Source: Thermotogaceae bacterium
Lineage (GTDB): Bacteria; Thermotogota; Thermotogae; B21-G9; HyVt-16
DNA: 15,465 nt
NCBI GenBank assembly: GCA_011043375.1
Contig: DQYP01000057.1
Span: 1 to 15,465 of the forward strand
Reading direction: 5' to 3'
Below, piece after piece: positions 7,386 through 14,364 of the stretch. Every line of letters begins with the position of its first letter. Position 1 is the stretch's first letter. Both the position numbers and the translations under genes were made by a program. The notes below the pieces were generated by a model that was given only the letters and a program-made list of their open reading frames with translations, made no database searches and was not told the DNA's origin.

Positions 7386-8486
7386 TTATATCTTAATTAG
7401 TTTATATTTACGGGCTCCAAGCCCTATCTTTTCGGCATGTTCAAGTTGTATTCTCCAATCAACGGAAGGATGAACACTCATAAATTTGTCATCTGAATGC
7501 GGGACATCCAAACTTCCATAGGGATTGATGGGTGCTTGATTGACCAAATCAGCGGATGCTTGATCGATAGCTACAGGATCTCTACTTGCTAATATTCCTA
7601 TATTTGGAACAATCGGAGCATCGTTAACATTCCAGCAATCACAGTTTGGTGATACATCCATTATGAATGATACATACAAGGCTCTGTCTCTTTTATCTTT
7701 TAAAACCGCATAAGCATATTCTGCCATTTTTCTGCTAAGCAGATCAGTAGAAGCATCCCAATTTGGTACCATGGCACCAAATTGACAAACTGCGATGCAT
7801 TGTCCACAACCTATACATATTTCATAGTTTATTTGCGCCTTTCGATCCACAAGTTTAACTGCATTTGCAGGACAATACTTTACGCATGAACTACAACCAA
7901 CACATTTGTCTTTTTCGACCCTCGGTTTAGAGGTGGAATGTTGGTCAAGTTTTCCGGCTCTGGAAGCGAATCCCATTCCTATGTTCTTTATGGTACCACC
8001 AAAACCAGTTGCTTCATGACCTTTGAAGTGTGTCATCGCAATTATGGAATCCGCGTAATAAGCAGCTGCACCTATCTTCGCCTTTTTAACATATTCCAAG
8101 TTTATTTCCACTTCAACTTCATCCATACCTCTCAGCCCATCTGCAATGACTATTGGAGCATTTACAACAGGAAAAGCAAACCCATTTTCAATAGCCGCTT
8201 CAATATGCTCGGGTGCATTAGCTCTTCTTCCTCTATAGAGAGTATTTGCATCTGTCAAGAATGGAATAGTTTTGAGTTTTTTGAGTATTTCCACCAATCT
8301 CCTTACGTAATTTGGTCTTATATAAGCGAGATTTCCCGGTTCTCCGAAATGTATTTTTATAGCAGTTAAATCTCCTTCTCTAACAACATCCTCTATTCCA
8401 GCTCTTTTCAAAAGCCTTTCAAATTTTTGTGGTAAATTCTCCGTTGGAGTAGCTCTGAAATCCATGAAATAGACTTCCGCAATCAT
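7386..8486 (-). CDS. DUF362 protein with 2x[4Fe-4S] ferredoxin domain
   Basis: A cytosolic iron-sulfur protein of 366 aa with unknown reaction. The DUF362 domain spans most of the chain (IKIHFGEPGN at 43-52, TDANTLYRGRR at 78-88, MTHFKGHEATGFGGTIKNIGMG at about 151-172, ASRDPVAIDQA at 300-310). A bacterial ferredoxin domain is inserted at about 189-238 with two complete cluster motifs: C195/C198/C201/C205 and C224/C227/C230/C234. A further NCDCW at 281-285 could bind metal. There is no signal peptide or membrane segment. ATG 8486 is preceded by GAGGTGAT. It lies 28 bases after the radical SAM gene and 31 before gcvH, so it could supply electrons or clusters to either; that is inference. Similar proteins are usually annotated only as 4Fe-4S binding proteins. 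Confidence 0.85.
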   Translation of the reverse strand: MIAEVYFMDFRATPTENLPQKFERLLKRAGIEDVVREGDLTAIKIHFGEPGNLAYIRPNYVRRLVEILKKLKTIPFLTDANTLYRGRRANAPEHIEAAIENGFAFPVVNAPIVIADGLRGMDEVEVEINLEYVKKAKIGAAAYYADSIIAMTHFKGHEATGFGGTIKNIGMGFASRAGKLDQHSTSKPRVEKDKCVGCSSCVKYCPANAVKLVDRKAQINYEICIGCGQCIAVCQFGAMVPNWDASTDLLSRKMAEYAYAVLKDKRDRALYVSFIMDVSPNCDCWNVNDAPIVPNIGILASRDPVAIDQASADLVNQAPINPYGSLDVPHSDDKFMSVHPSVDWRIQLEHAEKIGLGARKYKLIKI

Positions 8487-8514
8487 CCTATCACCTCTGT
8501 AATTCTATTCTATT

Positions 8515-9342
8515 TTATATTATGAATGCACAACATTCTTGATGATCTGAAAATTCGTAACCTTCCTTTTTTATGTATTTGTAGGTGTTTTGAACTGGTT
8601 TAGTGATAACATCGAAACCAATATCAAATGCCAGCCGTTGTAACATTACTCTGTATGTCCCTCTTGGTTGCATACAGCCTAATATCAGCTTTGGAAAATA
8701 CAATCTCGCTTTCTGAAAAACTTGTTTTACATCATCGAAATCAGGTGGAAAGCAATTTTGATATGCTGTTCCCAACGTTGGTATGAATATATTCATTATA
8801 AGTTTATCGAATCCTAATTCTCTGAGCATTTCAAGAGCTTTGTATTCATGGGTTATTCTTCCACATTGAAGACCAACTGTCAAATGGATGGAAGGTTCTA
8901 TATATTTTCTCACGATTTCTATTGTTTTCAAGTACTCTCTAACAGAGATGTTCAACCCGTAAACTTCATTTATGACCTTCTCATCACCGACAAAGTCTAA
9001 AGAAACTGCATCTGCGTATTTTAAGAATTCAAGGTTATCATCATCAGTTAAGATACCCACATGTAAATTCAATCTATAACCTGATTTTCTGAACTCTATA
9101 ATTCTGTCGAGAAATCCTTCTATGGGAACTTTGAGTTTGCTATTCACCCCTCCGCTTATCAAAATACTATTGTATTTGCCATTCAAAGAACTTGGTGAGA
9201 TTTCTTCCATCCACATCATATGTTTCAAATAATGCTTTCCACAATGTTTGCAATTCAAAAAACAACTTCCCTTGGTCACCGAAATTGGTAGAGTTTTCTT
9301 GAGATTAGTTAGAGAAATTCGTCTGACTGTTCGATTCTTCAT
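8515..9342 (-). CDS. Radical SAM protein, candidate lipoyl-synthase-like
   Basis: A 275 aa radical SAM enzyme. The cluster motif CxxxCxxC is C27/C31/C34 in GSCFLNCKHCG, followed by ILISGGVNS (60-68) as the glycine-rich SAM-binding strand and an alternating beta/alpha barrel up to about 250. Extra cysteines C160 (GLQCGR), C197 (QNCFPPD), C223 (LGCMQPRG) and a C-terminal pair C270/C271 could hold a second, auxiliary cluster. Auxiliary clusters are typical of sulfur-inserting enzymes such as lipoyl and biotin synthases. With gcvH two genes downstream, a LipS1/LipS2-type lipoyl-synthase role is attractive but unproven; only one such protein is in the window and the two-protein enzyme would need a partner. 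The ATG overlaps the ychF stop (ATGA), so it is translationally coupled to ychF. The radical SAM assignment is firm; the substrate is not. Confidence 0.8.
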   Translation of the reverse strand: MKNRTVRRISLTNLKKTLPISVTKGSCFLNCKHCGKHYLKHMMWMEEISPSSLNGKYNSILISGGVNSKLKVPIEGFLDRIIEFRKSGYRLNLHVGILTDDDNLEFLKYADAVSLDFVGDEKVINEVYGLNISVREYLKTIEIVRKYIEPSIHLTVGLQCGRITHEYKALEMLRELGFDKLIMNIFIPTLGTAYQNCFPPDFDDVKQVFQKARLYFPKLILGCMQPRGTYRVMLQRLAFDIGFDVITKPVQNTYKYIKKEGYEFSDHQECCAFII

Positions 9343-10424
9343 ACCTTGAATAGAAATCTTAACACATCCCCTTCCTTGACTATATAGTCTTTACCATGGT
9401 ATTCCACTGCGCCTTTTTCTCTTGCCTCTTTGAAATTTGAGAAATTCTCAAGTTTTTCGAAAGATATAACTTCCACTTTTATAAAACCTTTTTGCATATC
9501 CGTATGTATCAATCCCGCAGCATCAAAAGCCGTAGAGCCTTTTTTTATTGACCATGCCCTTGCTTCATTTTGATTAGCAGTGAAAAATGTTAACAGGTTT
9601 AACTTTTGATATGCTGTGAGTATTACTTTTTGAATCGCAGATTCTTTTATTCCATACGCTTCAAGAAAAGCAATCTTTTCTTCATCTGGAAGATCTTTGA
9701 CCTCTTCCTCGATCTTTGCATTCACAATTAACAAATCGACATTTCTTTCCTCAGTAATATTCTCCAAATAAGGCAAAAAATCCTGGTTTTTAACATTTTC
9801 ATCTGCGTTCAAAACATATATAACAGGTTTATCGGTTAAAAGAAAAAGACCCTTAATTATCTCATTTTCCTCATCATTTCTCTGAAAATTATATGCCAAA
9901 TTCCCCGCTTCCAAGTGCTTTTTTAATCTATCCAGAAGCTCTAATTCTTTAATAGCTTCTTTATCACCACTTTTAGCGGGTTTTAGCTTTTTTTCAAAAC
10001 GCCTATTGATGGTTTCAATATCTGCCAATATCAATTCCGTTTCAACTGTTTCAATATCTTTCAATGGGTCGAGAATTTTTTCAGTATTTGGAATGTTTGG
10101 ATTATTGAAACCTCTGACAACATGCAAAATTGCATCGACTTTTCTTATTTGATCTAAAAACTTGTTCCCTAAACCTTCGCCTTTACTGGCTCCTTTTATT
10201 AATCCCGCAATATCTATGAACTCTATAGAAGGTTTGATCTTTCTTTTTGAACCTTCCAACTTTGCCAACAAATCCACTCTTTCATCATCGACCTCAACAA
10301 CAGCTATGTTGGGATCTATCGTACAAAAAGGATAACTCTCTGCTGGTACATTCAAACGCGTTAAAGCATTGAACAATGTAGATTTGCCAGCATTTGGCAT
10401 TCCAACTATTCCTATACTTAGCGT
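9339..10424 (-). CDS. ychF: YchF/OLA1-type nucleotidase, apparent ACG start
   Basis: Ribosome-associated P-loop NTPase of the Obg-related YchF family, which prefers ATP in characterised members. Visible: P-loop GMPNAGKST (8-16), DIAGLIKGASKGEGLGN as switch II region, NADE in place of the usual NKxD specificity motif (typical NxxE of YchF), and the C-terminal TGS domain from about LLTFFTANQNEARAW to EGDVLRFLFKV. Start choice: the first ATG (10400) would remove the first P-loop glycine and strand beta-1 (SIGIVG), which are encoded in frame upstream. The frame is closed by TAA at 10427-10425, and between the two there is no ATG, GTG or TTG. ACG at 10424 sits six bases after GAGGTGA and gives an N-terminus T(M)LSIGIVG like other YchF proteins (361 aa). 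So either initiation is at ACG, or a T-to-C change or error hit the ATG. Confidence 0.93.
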   Translation of the reverse strand, partial: TLSIGIVGMPNAGKSTLFNALTRLNVPAESYPFCTIDPNIAVVEVDDERVDLLAKLEGSKRKIKPSIEFIDIAGLIKGASKGEGLGNKFLDQIRKVDAILHVVRGFNNPNIPNTEKILDPLKDIETVETELILADIETINRRFEKKLKPAKSGDKEAIKELELLDRLKKHLEAGNLAYNFQRNDEENEIIKGLFLLTDKPVIYVLNADENVKNQDFLPYLENITEERNVDLLIVNAKIEEEVKDLPDEEKIAFLEAYGIKESAIQKVILTAYQKLNLLTFFTANQNEARAWSIKKGSTAFDAAGLIHTDMQKGFIKVEVISFEKLENFSNFKEAREKGAVEYHGKDYIVKEGDVLRFLFKV

Positions 10425-10430
10425 TTAGTA

Positions 10431-10437
10431 TCACCTC
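10431..10437 (-). promoter_or_regulatory. Ribosome binding site of ychF
   Basis: GAGGTGA on the minus strand (10437-10431), six bases before ACG 10424 and 30 bases before the first ATG at 10400. The spacing selects the ACG as initiation codon and argues against the ATG. Confidence 0.7.
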
Positions 10438-10469
10438 ATTACATGATTTTCTACTCCAAATACAGTTTA

Positions 10470-10478
10470 ATTATATCA
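10470..10478 (-). promoter_or_regulatory. Extended -10 promoter of the ychF operon
   Basis: TGATATAAT on the minus strand (10478-10470) is a consensus extended -10 (TGnTATAAT). No recognisable -35 lies at 16-18 bases: the expected place is inside the hairpin at 10493-10510. Predicted start is near 10463, leaving a leader of about 39 bases to ACG 10424. It could drive the whole nine-gene run down to folP. Confidence 0.6.
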
Positions 10479-10774
10479 TCTTTGACATCCATCCCACATT
10501 AAAATATGGGAACTTCTCGTACGGAGTTTGATAGAAACTCCTTATCCGTACTGGGTTGACCAAGACCCCCTACTCCTATTCTACAAACATAATTTGATGG
10601 AACACGAAGGATATCTATCGATACTCTGTCTAATTTACAAGCAGCCTAAAAAACTTAGAAAAGTGAACAAGAGTCTCAGTCAGTCAAGTACATATCTCAA
10701 CTCTTCAAATCTTTTTCTTTTTTCTCGGCTTCATATACAAAAAATGGTTTGATTGTTTTACGCACTAATTTTTG

Positions 10775-10783
10775 TGGTATTAT
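10775..10783 (+). promoter_or_regulatory. Possible extended -10 promoter before the hairpin
   Basis: TGGTATTAT (10775-10783) matches the extended -10 pattern, with only a weak TTGTTT (10753-10758) upstream at 19 bases. It would start a transcript near 10790 that ends at the terminator at about 10869, roughly 80 bases. Confidence 0.3.
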
Positions 10784-10807
10784 TATTTTTAGATGGATGT
10801 TTTTTAT

Positions 10808-10869
10808 GGGGCTACACCTGTTTTTGGATTTGTTCTCAAGCAAATTTTATCAAGGTGTAGCCCTTTTTT
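10808..10869 (+). terminator. Strong long-loop hairpin with U-tract
   Basis: GGGCTACACCT (10809-10819) pairs perfectly with AGGTGTAGCCC (10853-10863), and six T follow at 10864-10869, so it has terminator form on the plus strand. The 33-base loop holds an inner ATTTG/CAAAT pair. No plus-strand gene clearly ends here. It may shield glgD from read-through, end a small RNA, or be a transposon-end hairpin. Confidence 0.6.
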
Positions 10870-10938
10870 CGCTATTTTACCTTTTCAATTTCTTGTTACA
10901 TTAGACAGGGTCGTCAAGTTCAAAGCAAGCACTTGGTG

Positions 10939-10944
10939 TATAAT
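10939..10944 (+). promoter_or_regulatory. -10 box of the glgD-glgC operon
   Basis: A consensus TATAAT ends 37 bases before the glgD start. No good -35 is visible at 16-18 bases. Predicted start is near 10951, leaving a leader of about 31 bases that contains GGAGGTGAT. Confidence 0.5.
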
Positions 10945-10981
10945 AAACTTGTAAAATTCCTTTAACTTTGGAGGTGATCTT

Positions 10982-12100
10982 TTGAATGTTCTTGGACTAA
11001 TTTTAGCTGGTGCAAGAGGTCAAATGCTTGGCCCTTTAACGATTAAAAGAGCAAGTGCTGCTTTACCGATATGTGGTAAATATCGAGCAATAGATTTTAC
11101 CTTGAGCAACATGGTTAACTCTGGAATCTCGAAAGTTGGTATTTTGACTCAGTACAATCCAAGGAGTTTAATGGATCATCTTGGTTCCGGAAAAGAATGG
11201 AATCTAGATAGAAAGAATGGTGGATTGTTCATACTCCAACCATTTCAAAGCACGGAGAAAGACAGATTATGGTACAGAGGAACGGCCGACGCTATCTTTC
11301 AAAACATGACCATATTGAGAAGAGGAAGAGAAAACCACGTTCTAATTACTTCGGGTGATCATATCTACAAGATAGATTTTTCCAAGGTCTTCTATGAGCA
11401 TGTGAGAAATGGTGCTGATGTTACGATCGTCGTAAAGAGGTTGGATGAAAGTTACGATCTGAGACAATATGGAATCGTCGAGATCGATGAAAATAATAAA
11501 ATTGTGAGGTTCGAGGAAAAACCTGAAGAGCCTTTTTCAAACATTGCTTCTTTGGGCATTTACTTCATGAACAAGGAATTTTTAATGGAACTCTTGTACG
11601 CCAATGTTAAAGACGGTAAATACGATCTTGTAAGAGACATATTTATTCCCAACCTTGGAAAAATCAATTTCAGAGCTTATGAATTCAAGGGATATTGGCG
11701 AAATATAAAAAAGAGCATAAACGAGTATTACAAAGTCAACATGGATTTTCTAAAACGCGAGGTTAGAGAAGAACTATTTTACAAATATGGAAAAGTTTAC
11801 ACCAAGCTCAAGGATTTGCCTTCGCCCAAATTCACAACCACTGCTAAGATTAAAAATTCGATCGTTTCTGATGGCTGCATAGTTTCAGGCACGGTTGAGG
11901 ATTCGATATTATTCAGAAATGTAAGGGTGAAAGCTGGCGCCGTCGTGAAAGACAGTATAATAATGCAAGGGTGTGTGATAGAAGAGGGTGCAAGAATCGA
12001 AAATGCGGTACTCGATAAAAATGTCGTTGTAAGACTCGAGAGAGATATTGTTGGTACAACACAGTATCCAGCAATCATCGAAAAGGGTGCAATAGTTTAA
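10982..12100 (+). CDS. glgD: GlgD, non-catalytic-type ADP-glucose pyrophosphorylase subunit
   Basis: Partner subunit of ADP-glucose pyrophosphorylase, the first committed step of glycogen synthesis. The nucleotidyltransferase domain (about 1-240) keeps the fold: CGKYRAIDFTLSNMVNSGI, WYRGTADAIFQN, SGDHIYKIDF, FEEKPEEPFSNIASLGIYF and YWRNI. The catalytic loop is degenerate: where GlgC has GGQGTRLGVLTEEIAKP, this protein has GARGQMLGPLTIKRASA, so the catalytic Arg is Met15 and the Lys is Ser25. This is the known GlgD pattern and points to a regulatory role. The C-terminal part (about 275-372) is a left-handed beta-helix. The start is TTG 10982, seven bases after GGAGG (10970-10974); length 372 aa. 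It is the first gene of the plus-strand operon, with glgC just downstream. Confidence 0.9.
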   Translation: MNVLGLILAGARGQMLGPLTIKRASAALPICGKYRAIDFTLSNMVNSGISKVGILTQYNPRSLMDHLGSGKEWNLDRKNGGLFILQPFQSTEKDRLWYRGTADAIFQNMTILRRGRENHVLITSGDHIYKIDFSKVFYEHVRNGADVTIVVKRLDESYDLRQYGIVEIDENNKIVRFEEKPEEPFSNIASLGIYFMNKEFLMELLYANVKDGKYDLVRDIFIPNLGKINFRAYEFKGYWRNIKKSINEYYKVNMDFLKREVREELFYKYGKVYTKLKDLPSPKFTTTAKIKNSIVSDGCIVSGTVEDSILFRNVRVKAGAVVKDSIIMQGCVIEEGARIENAVLDKNVVVRLERDIVGTTQYPAIIEKGAIV

Positions 12101-12115
12101 AAAGGGGTGAGTAAC

Positions 12116-13384
12116 GTGAGAAATGTTGTAGCTATGATACTCGCTGGTGGGCAAGGAACACGCCTTGGGGTTTTAACCGAAGAAATAGCCAAGCCAGCTG
12201 TTCCTTTCGGCGGAAAATACAGGATAATAGATTTCACACTGAGTAATTGTGTAAACTCCGGAGTATACAAAATAGGTGTTTTAACACAGTATAAACCGAG
12301 GATTTTAAATCGTCATATTGGAATAGGAAGACCTTGGGATCTCGATGTCAAAGATGGTGGAGTTGAGATACTTCCCCCTTATCAAGCTTCAGATGAAAAT
12401 GTGTGGTACCGCGGAACCGCTGATGCCGTGTACCAAAACCTGGATTTCATCGACCAGTACGATCCGGACTATGTTTTAATTCTATCAGGTGATCACGTTT
12501 ACGCGATGGATTACAATGATCTTGTGGATTTTCACATATCGAAGTTCGCTGATGGGACCATAGCGTGTATGGACGTTCCAATAATCGAAGCTAACAGATT
12601 CGGAATAATGGTAACGGATTTAGAAAATAGAATTATTGAATTTCAAGAAAAGCCTGAAAAGCCAAAATCAACCCTTGCTTCACTCGGTATATATGTTTTC
12701 AAATGGAAGTTTCTGAGAAAGATCTTGATTGAAGACTCAAAGAATGAAAACTCCTCCCACGATTTTGGAAAGGATATAATTCCCAAAATAATCGAGGAAA
12801 ATTTAGGAAACATGTTTGCATTTGAATTCGACGGTTACTGGAAAGATGTTGGTACAATAGAATCCTATTGGCAAAGCAATTTGGAACTTACAAAACCAAT
12901 TCCACCATTTAACCTTTACGATCCAAATTGGAAGTTCTATACGCAAACTGAAGAAATGCCTCCAGCGTTCGTAGCTGATAAAGCTGTAGTTGTGAATTCT
13001 TTGATAAGTGAAGGCTGCGAGATCTATGGAGAGATCGAAAACTCCGTCATATTTCAAGGGGTAATCGTGGAAGAAGGCGCGATCGTGAAAGACAGCGTGA
13101 TAATGACGAAATGTCGCATTGGCAAGAATACCACCATCGAAAAAGCTGTGATTTCCGAAAGGGCCACGATAAGAAACGATGTAACAATCGGGATCGGTGA
13201 AGAAGCTCCAAACATCGAAAGGCCAGACATCTATACAGGTGGTATAACAACGATAGGGAATGATGTAACTATACCAGATGGAGTAAAGATAGGGAAAAAT
13301 TGTGCTGTATATCCAAGGGTAACCGAAAAAGAGTTCAAAGGTATAACAAAACTGGAAAGTGGTGGTGTTATAAAAAGAACATGA
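12116..13384 (+). CDS. glgC: Glucose-1-phosphate adenylyltransferase, catalytic subunit
   Basis: Makes ADP-glucose and pyrophosphate from glucose-1-phosphate and ATP for glycogen synthesis in the cytosol. All catalytic signatures are intact: GGQGTRLGVLTEEIAKP near the N-terminus (Arg16, Lys26 from this start), FGGKYRIIDFTLSNCVNSG, WYRGTADAVYQN, SGDHVYAMDY, FQEKPEKPKSTLASLGIYVF, SSHDFGKDIIP and FDGYWKDVGT. The C-terminal beta-helix (about 295-422) has the hexapeptide pattern. I place the start at GTG 12116 (422 aa): AAGGGGTGA (12102-12110) lies just upstream, whereas the in-frame GTG at 12107 is inside that ribosome site. The stop TGA overlaps the next gene's ATG (ATGA). Confidence 0.95.
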   Translation: MRNVVAMILAGGQGTRLGVLTEEIAKPAVPFGGKYRIIDFTLSNCVNSGVYKIGVLTQYKPRILNRHIGIGRPWDLDVKDGGVEILPPYQASDENVWYRGTADAVYQNLDFIDQYDPDYVLILSGDHVYAMDYNDLVDFHISKFADGTIACMDVPIIEANRFGIMVTDLENRIIEFQEKPEKPKSTLASLGIYVFKWKFLRKILIEDSKNENSSHDFGKDIIPKIIEENLGNMFAFEFDGYWKDVGTIESYWQSNLELTKPIPPFNLYDPNWKFYTQTEEMPPAFVADKAVVVNSLISEGCEIYGEIENSVIFQGVIVEEGAIVKDSVIMTKCRIGKNTTIEKAVISERATIRNDVTIGIGEEAPNIERPDIYTGGITTIGNDVTIPDGVKIGKNCAVYPRVTEKEFKGITKLESGGVIKRT

Positions 13385-14364
13385 AATACTGCCCTTTGAT
13401 TCTTTCGTTTTTGCTATTGTTCATTTATTTTGGATTTGGCGTGGAATTGATATCTGTGAAACTCATAGATGAAAAATTGGAGTTCATTTTGAAAAGTCAT
13501 GAAAAACTCACCATGGTCACGTTCAATGGTGAACCTTATCCACTGGAATTGATTGAAAAACGCGATGATCATTTTATCTACAGAGTACTCATAGAGGTTT
13601 CTCGTGGCGATTTTACCGGTGGAGATTTAACATTTTACACCGTGAACGCTTCAAAAGAAACACTGGATATACCCTCAAAAATTTTGAGAGATGATGAATT
13701 TAAGAAAGTACCGGTTCCAGCCGTACTGTATGTGATCGGTTCAAAGGAATTTGGAAATTTGGTTATTCAAAATATAGGAAATCAATTCAAAAAGGCAGAA
13801 ATTTTAGATGGATGGTTACCTATATTCACTTTAGAAAAGAATGCGGTTCTGATCTTCGAGAATGGAGTTTTTGAAAATTTCGAAGCATTCAAAGAATTTT
13901 TGAAGATGATCTCCAAAACTTTCAAAGTAAGTTTCATCCTGTTAGTAGATGCAAGATTTGAAGTTCCGCCAATGGTGCCATACGATGAGATTCCAAAAAA
14001 CGTTTCATTTGTTATTTTAAACACCTTGAACGAAGATTTTTTCAAAAAAGTTCCATATGTCGATCATGATAAAGATGGCTGGATTGAAGCATCCGAAATA
14101 GCCAACGTGTTCAATGGGAAACTGTTTTATGATGACCAGTGTGTTCCATTCATCAGGGCAGCGGTTTACCCAAAGATCTCTGATGAAGAACTCAGAATGA
14201 AACTCAAAAATTTAGCTTTCGAGGGAATATTGAATATAGGAGATATAGAAAAATGTATAAAAGATTTCAAAGAGGGTATTTCACCACCTTGGTTGAACGA
14301 GTATCTGATAGGAAAATTGAAACTCGCCAATCTAAAAGCATTCAAAAGATTATATTCCTGGTGA
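13381..14364 (+). CDS. Exported protein of unknown function with an EF-hand-like loop
   Basis: Not recognised. 327 aa, starting at ATG 13381, which overlaps the glgC stop (ATGA). The N-terminus is a clean Sec signal peptide (MKYCPLILSFLLLFIYFGFG, cleavage probably just after), without a lipobox in the right place, so the mature protein should be outside the cytoplasmic membrane. The body is rich in beta-strand-like segments early (VELISVKLIDEKLEF) and alternates charged and aromatic residues later. Residues 228-239 read DHDKDGWIEASE: Asp at 1, 3 and 5, Gly at 6, Ile at 8 and Glu at 12, a complete EF-hand calcium loop. Two cysteines follow it in the C-terminal part. A longer in-frame reading starting inside glgC (13300) is less likely because it loses the signal peptide position. 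It is the first of three coupled envelope-type genes. Confidence 0.75.
   Translation: MKYCPLILSFLLLFIYFGFGVELISVKLIDEKLEFILKSHEKLTMVTFNGEPYPLELIEKRDDHFIYRVLIEVSRGDFTGGDLTFYTVNASKETLDIPSKILRDDEFKKVPVPAVLYVIGSKEFGNLVIQNIGNQFKKAEILDGWLPIFTLEKNAVLIFENGVFENFEAFKEFLKMISKTFKVSFILLVDARFEVPPMVPYDEIPKNVSFVILNTLNEDFFKKVPYVDHDKDGWIEASEIANVFNGKLFYDDQCVPFIRAAVYPKISDEELRMKLKNLAFEGILNIGDIEKCIKDFKEGISPPWLNEYLIGKLKLANLKAFKRLYSW

Larger units (their letters stand above)
10482..10870 (-). mobile_element. Candidate relic of an IS200/IS605-type element (right end/omega-RNA)
   Basis: Read on the minus strand, 10568-10482 shows a chain of hairpins: GGGT/ACCC (10568-10553), then GTACGG..AGTTT-CTATC-AAACT-CCGTAC (10551-10519), then GAGAAGTT, then CCCATAT-TTTA-ATGTGGG (10510-10493), then GGATGTCAA ending at 10482. 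Subterminal hairpins and a terminal TCAA are features of IS200/IS605 right ends, which also encode the TnpB guide-RNA scaffold. The last hairpin has a T-G wobble on the minus strand but an A/C mismatch on the plus strand, which favours the minus strand as the folding strand. No tnpA or tnpB is present; a 22-codon frame from GTG 10765 is the only possible coding remnant and is not convincing. The large hairpin at 10808-10869 could mark the other end. Boundaries and identity are inferred. Confidence 0.33.

Noticed and set aside
10482..10510. Plus-strand TTGACA with TATGGG at 17 bases, possible rightward promoter
   Set aside because: The -10 is only 3/6 and the TTGACA is better explained as the complement of the TGTCAA end of the hairpin chain.
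10528..10752. Plus-strand TTG-started open frame of 74 codons
   Set aside because: The only purine-rich stretch (CGGAG) sits one base from the TTG, the start lies within a hairpin, and the protein resembles nothing known to me. I treat it as chance reading through the suspected element relic.
10697..10765. Minus-strand GTG-started 22-codon frame, possible TnpB N-terminal remnant
   Set aside because: The first residues (MRKTIK) vaguely recall TnpB starts, but the match is too short and there is no ribosome site; mentioned only under the element candidate.
13300..13380. Longer N-terminus for the EF-hand-loop protein, beginning inside glgC
   Set aside because: It would bury a perfect signal peptide; ATG 13381 with an ATGA overlap fits better.
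14253..14360. Longer N-terminus for the FlgO/LpoB-like protein
   Set aside because: It would overlap the previous gene by over 100 bases and place the signal peptide internally; GTG 14361 fits the overlap pattern of the operon.
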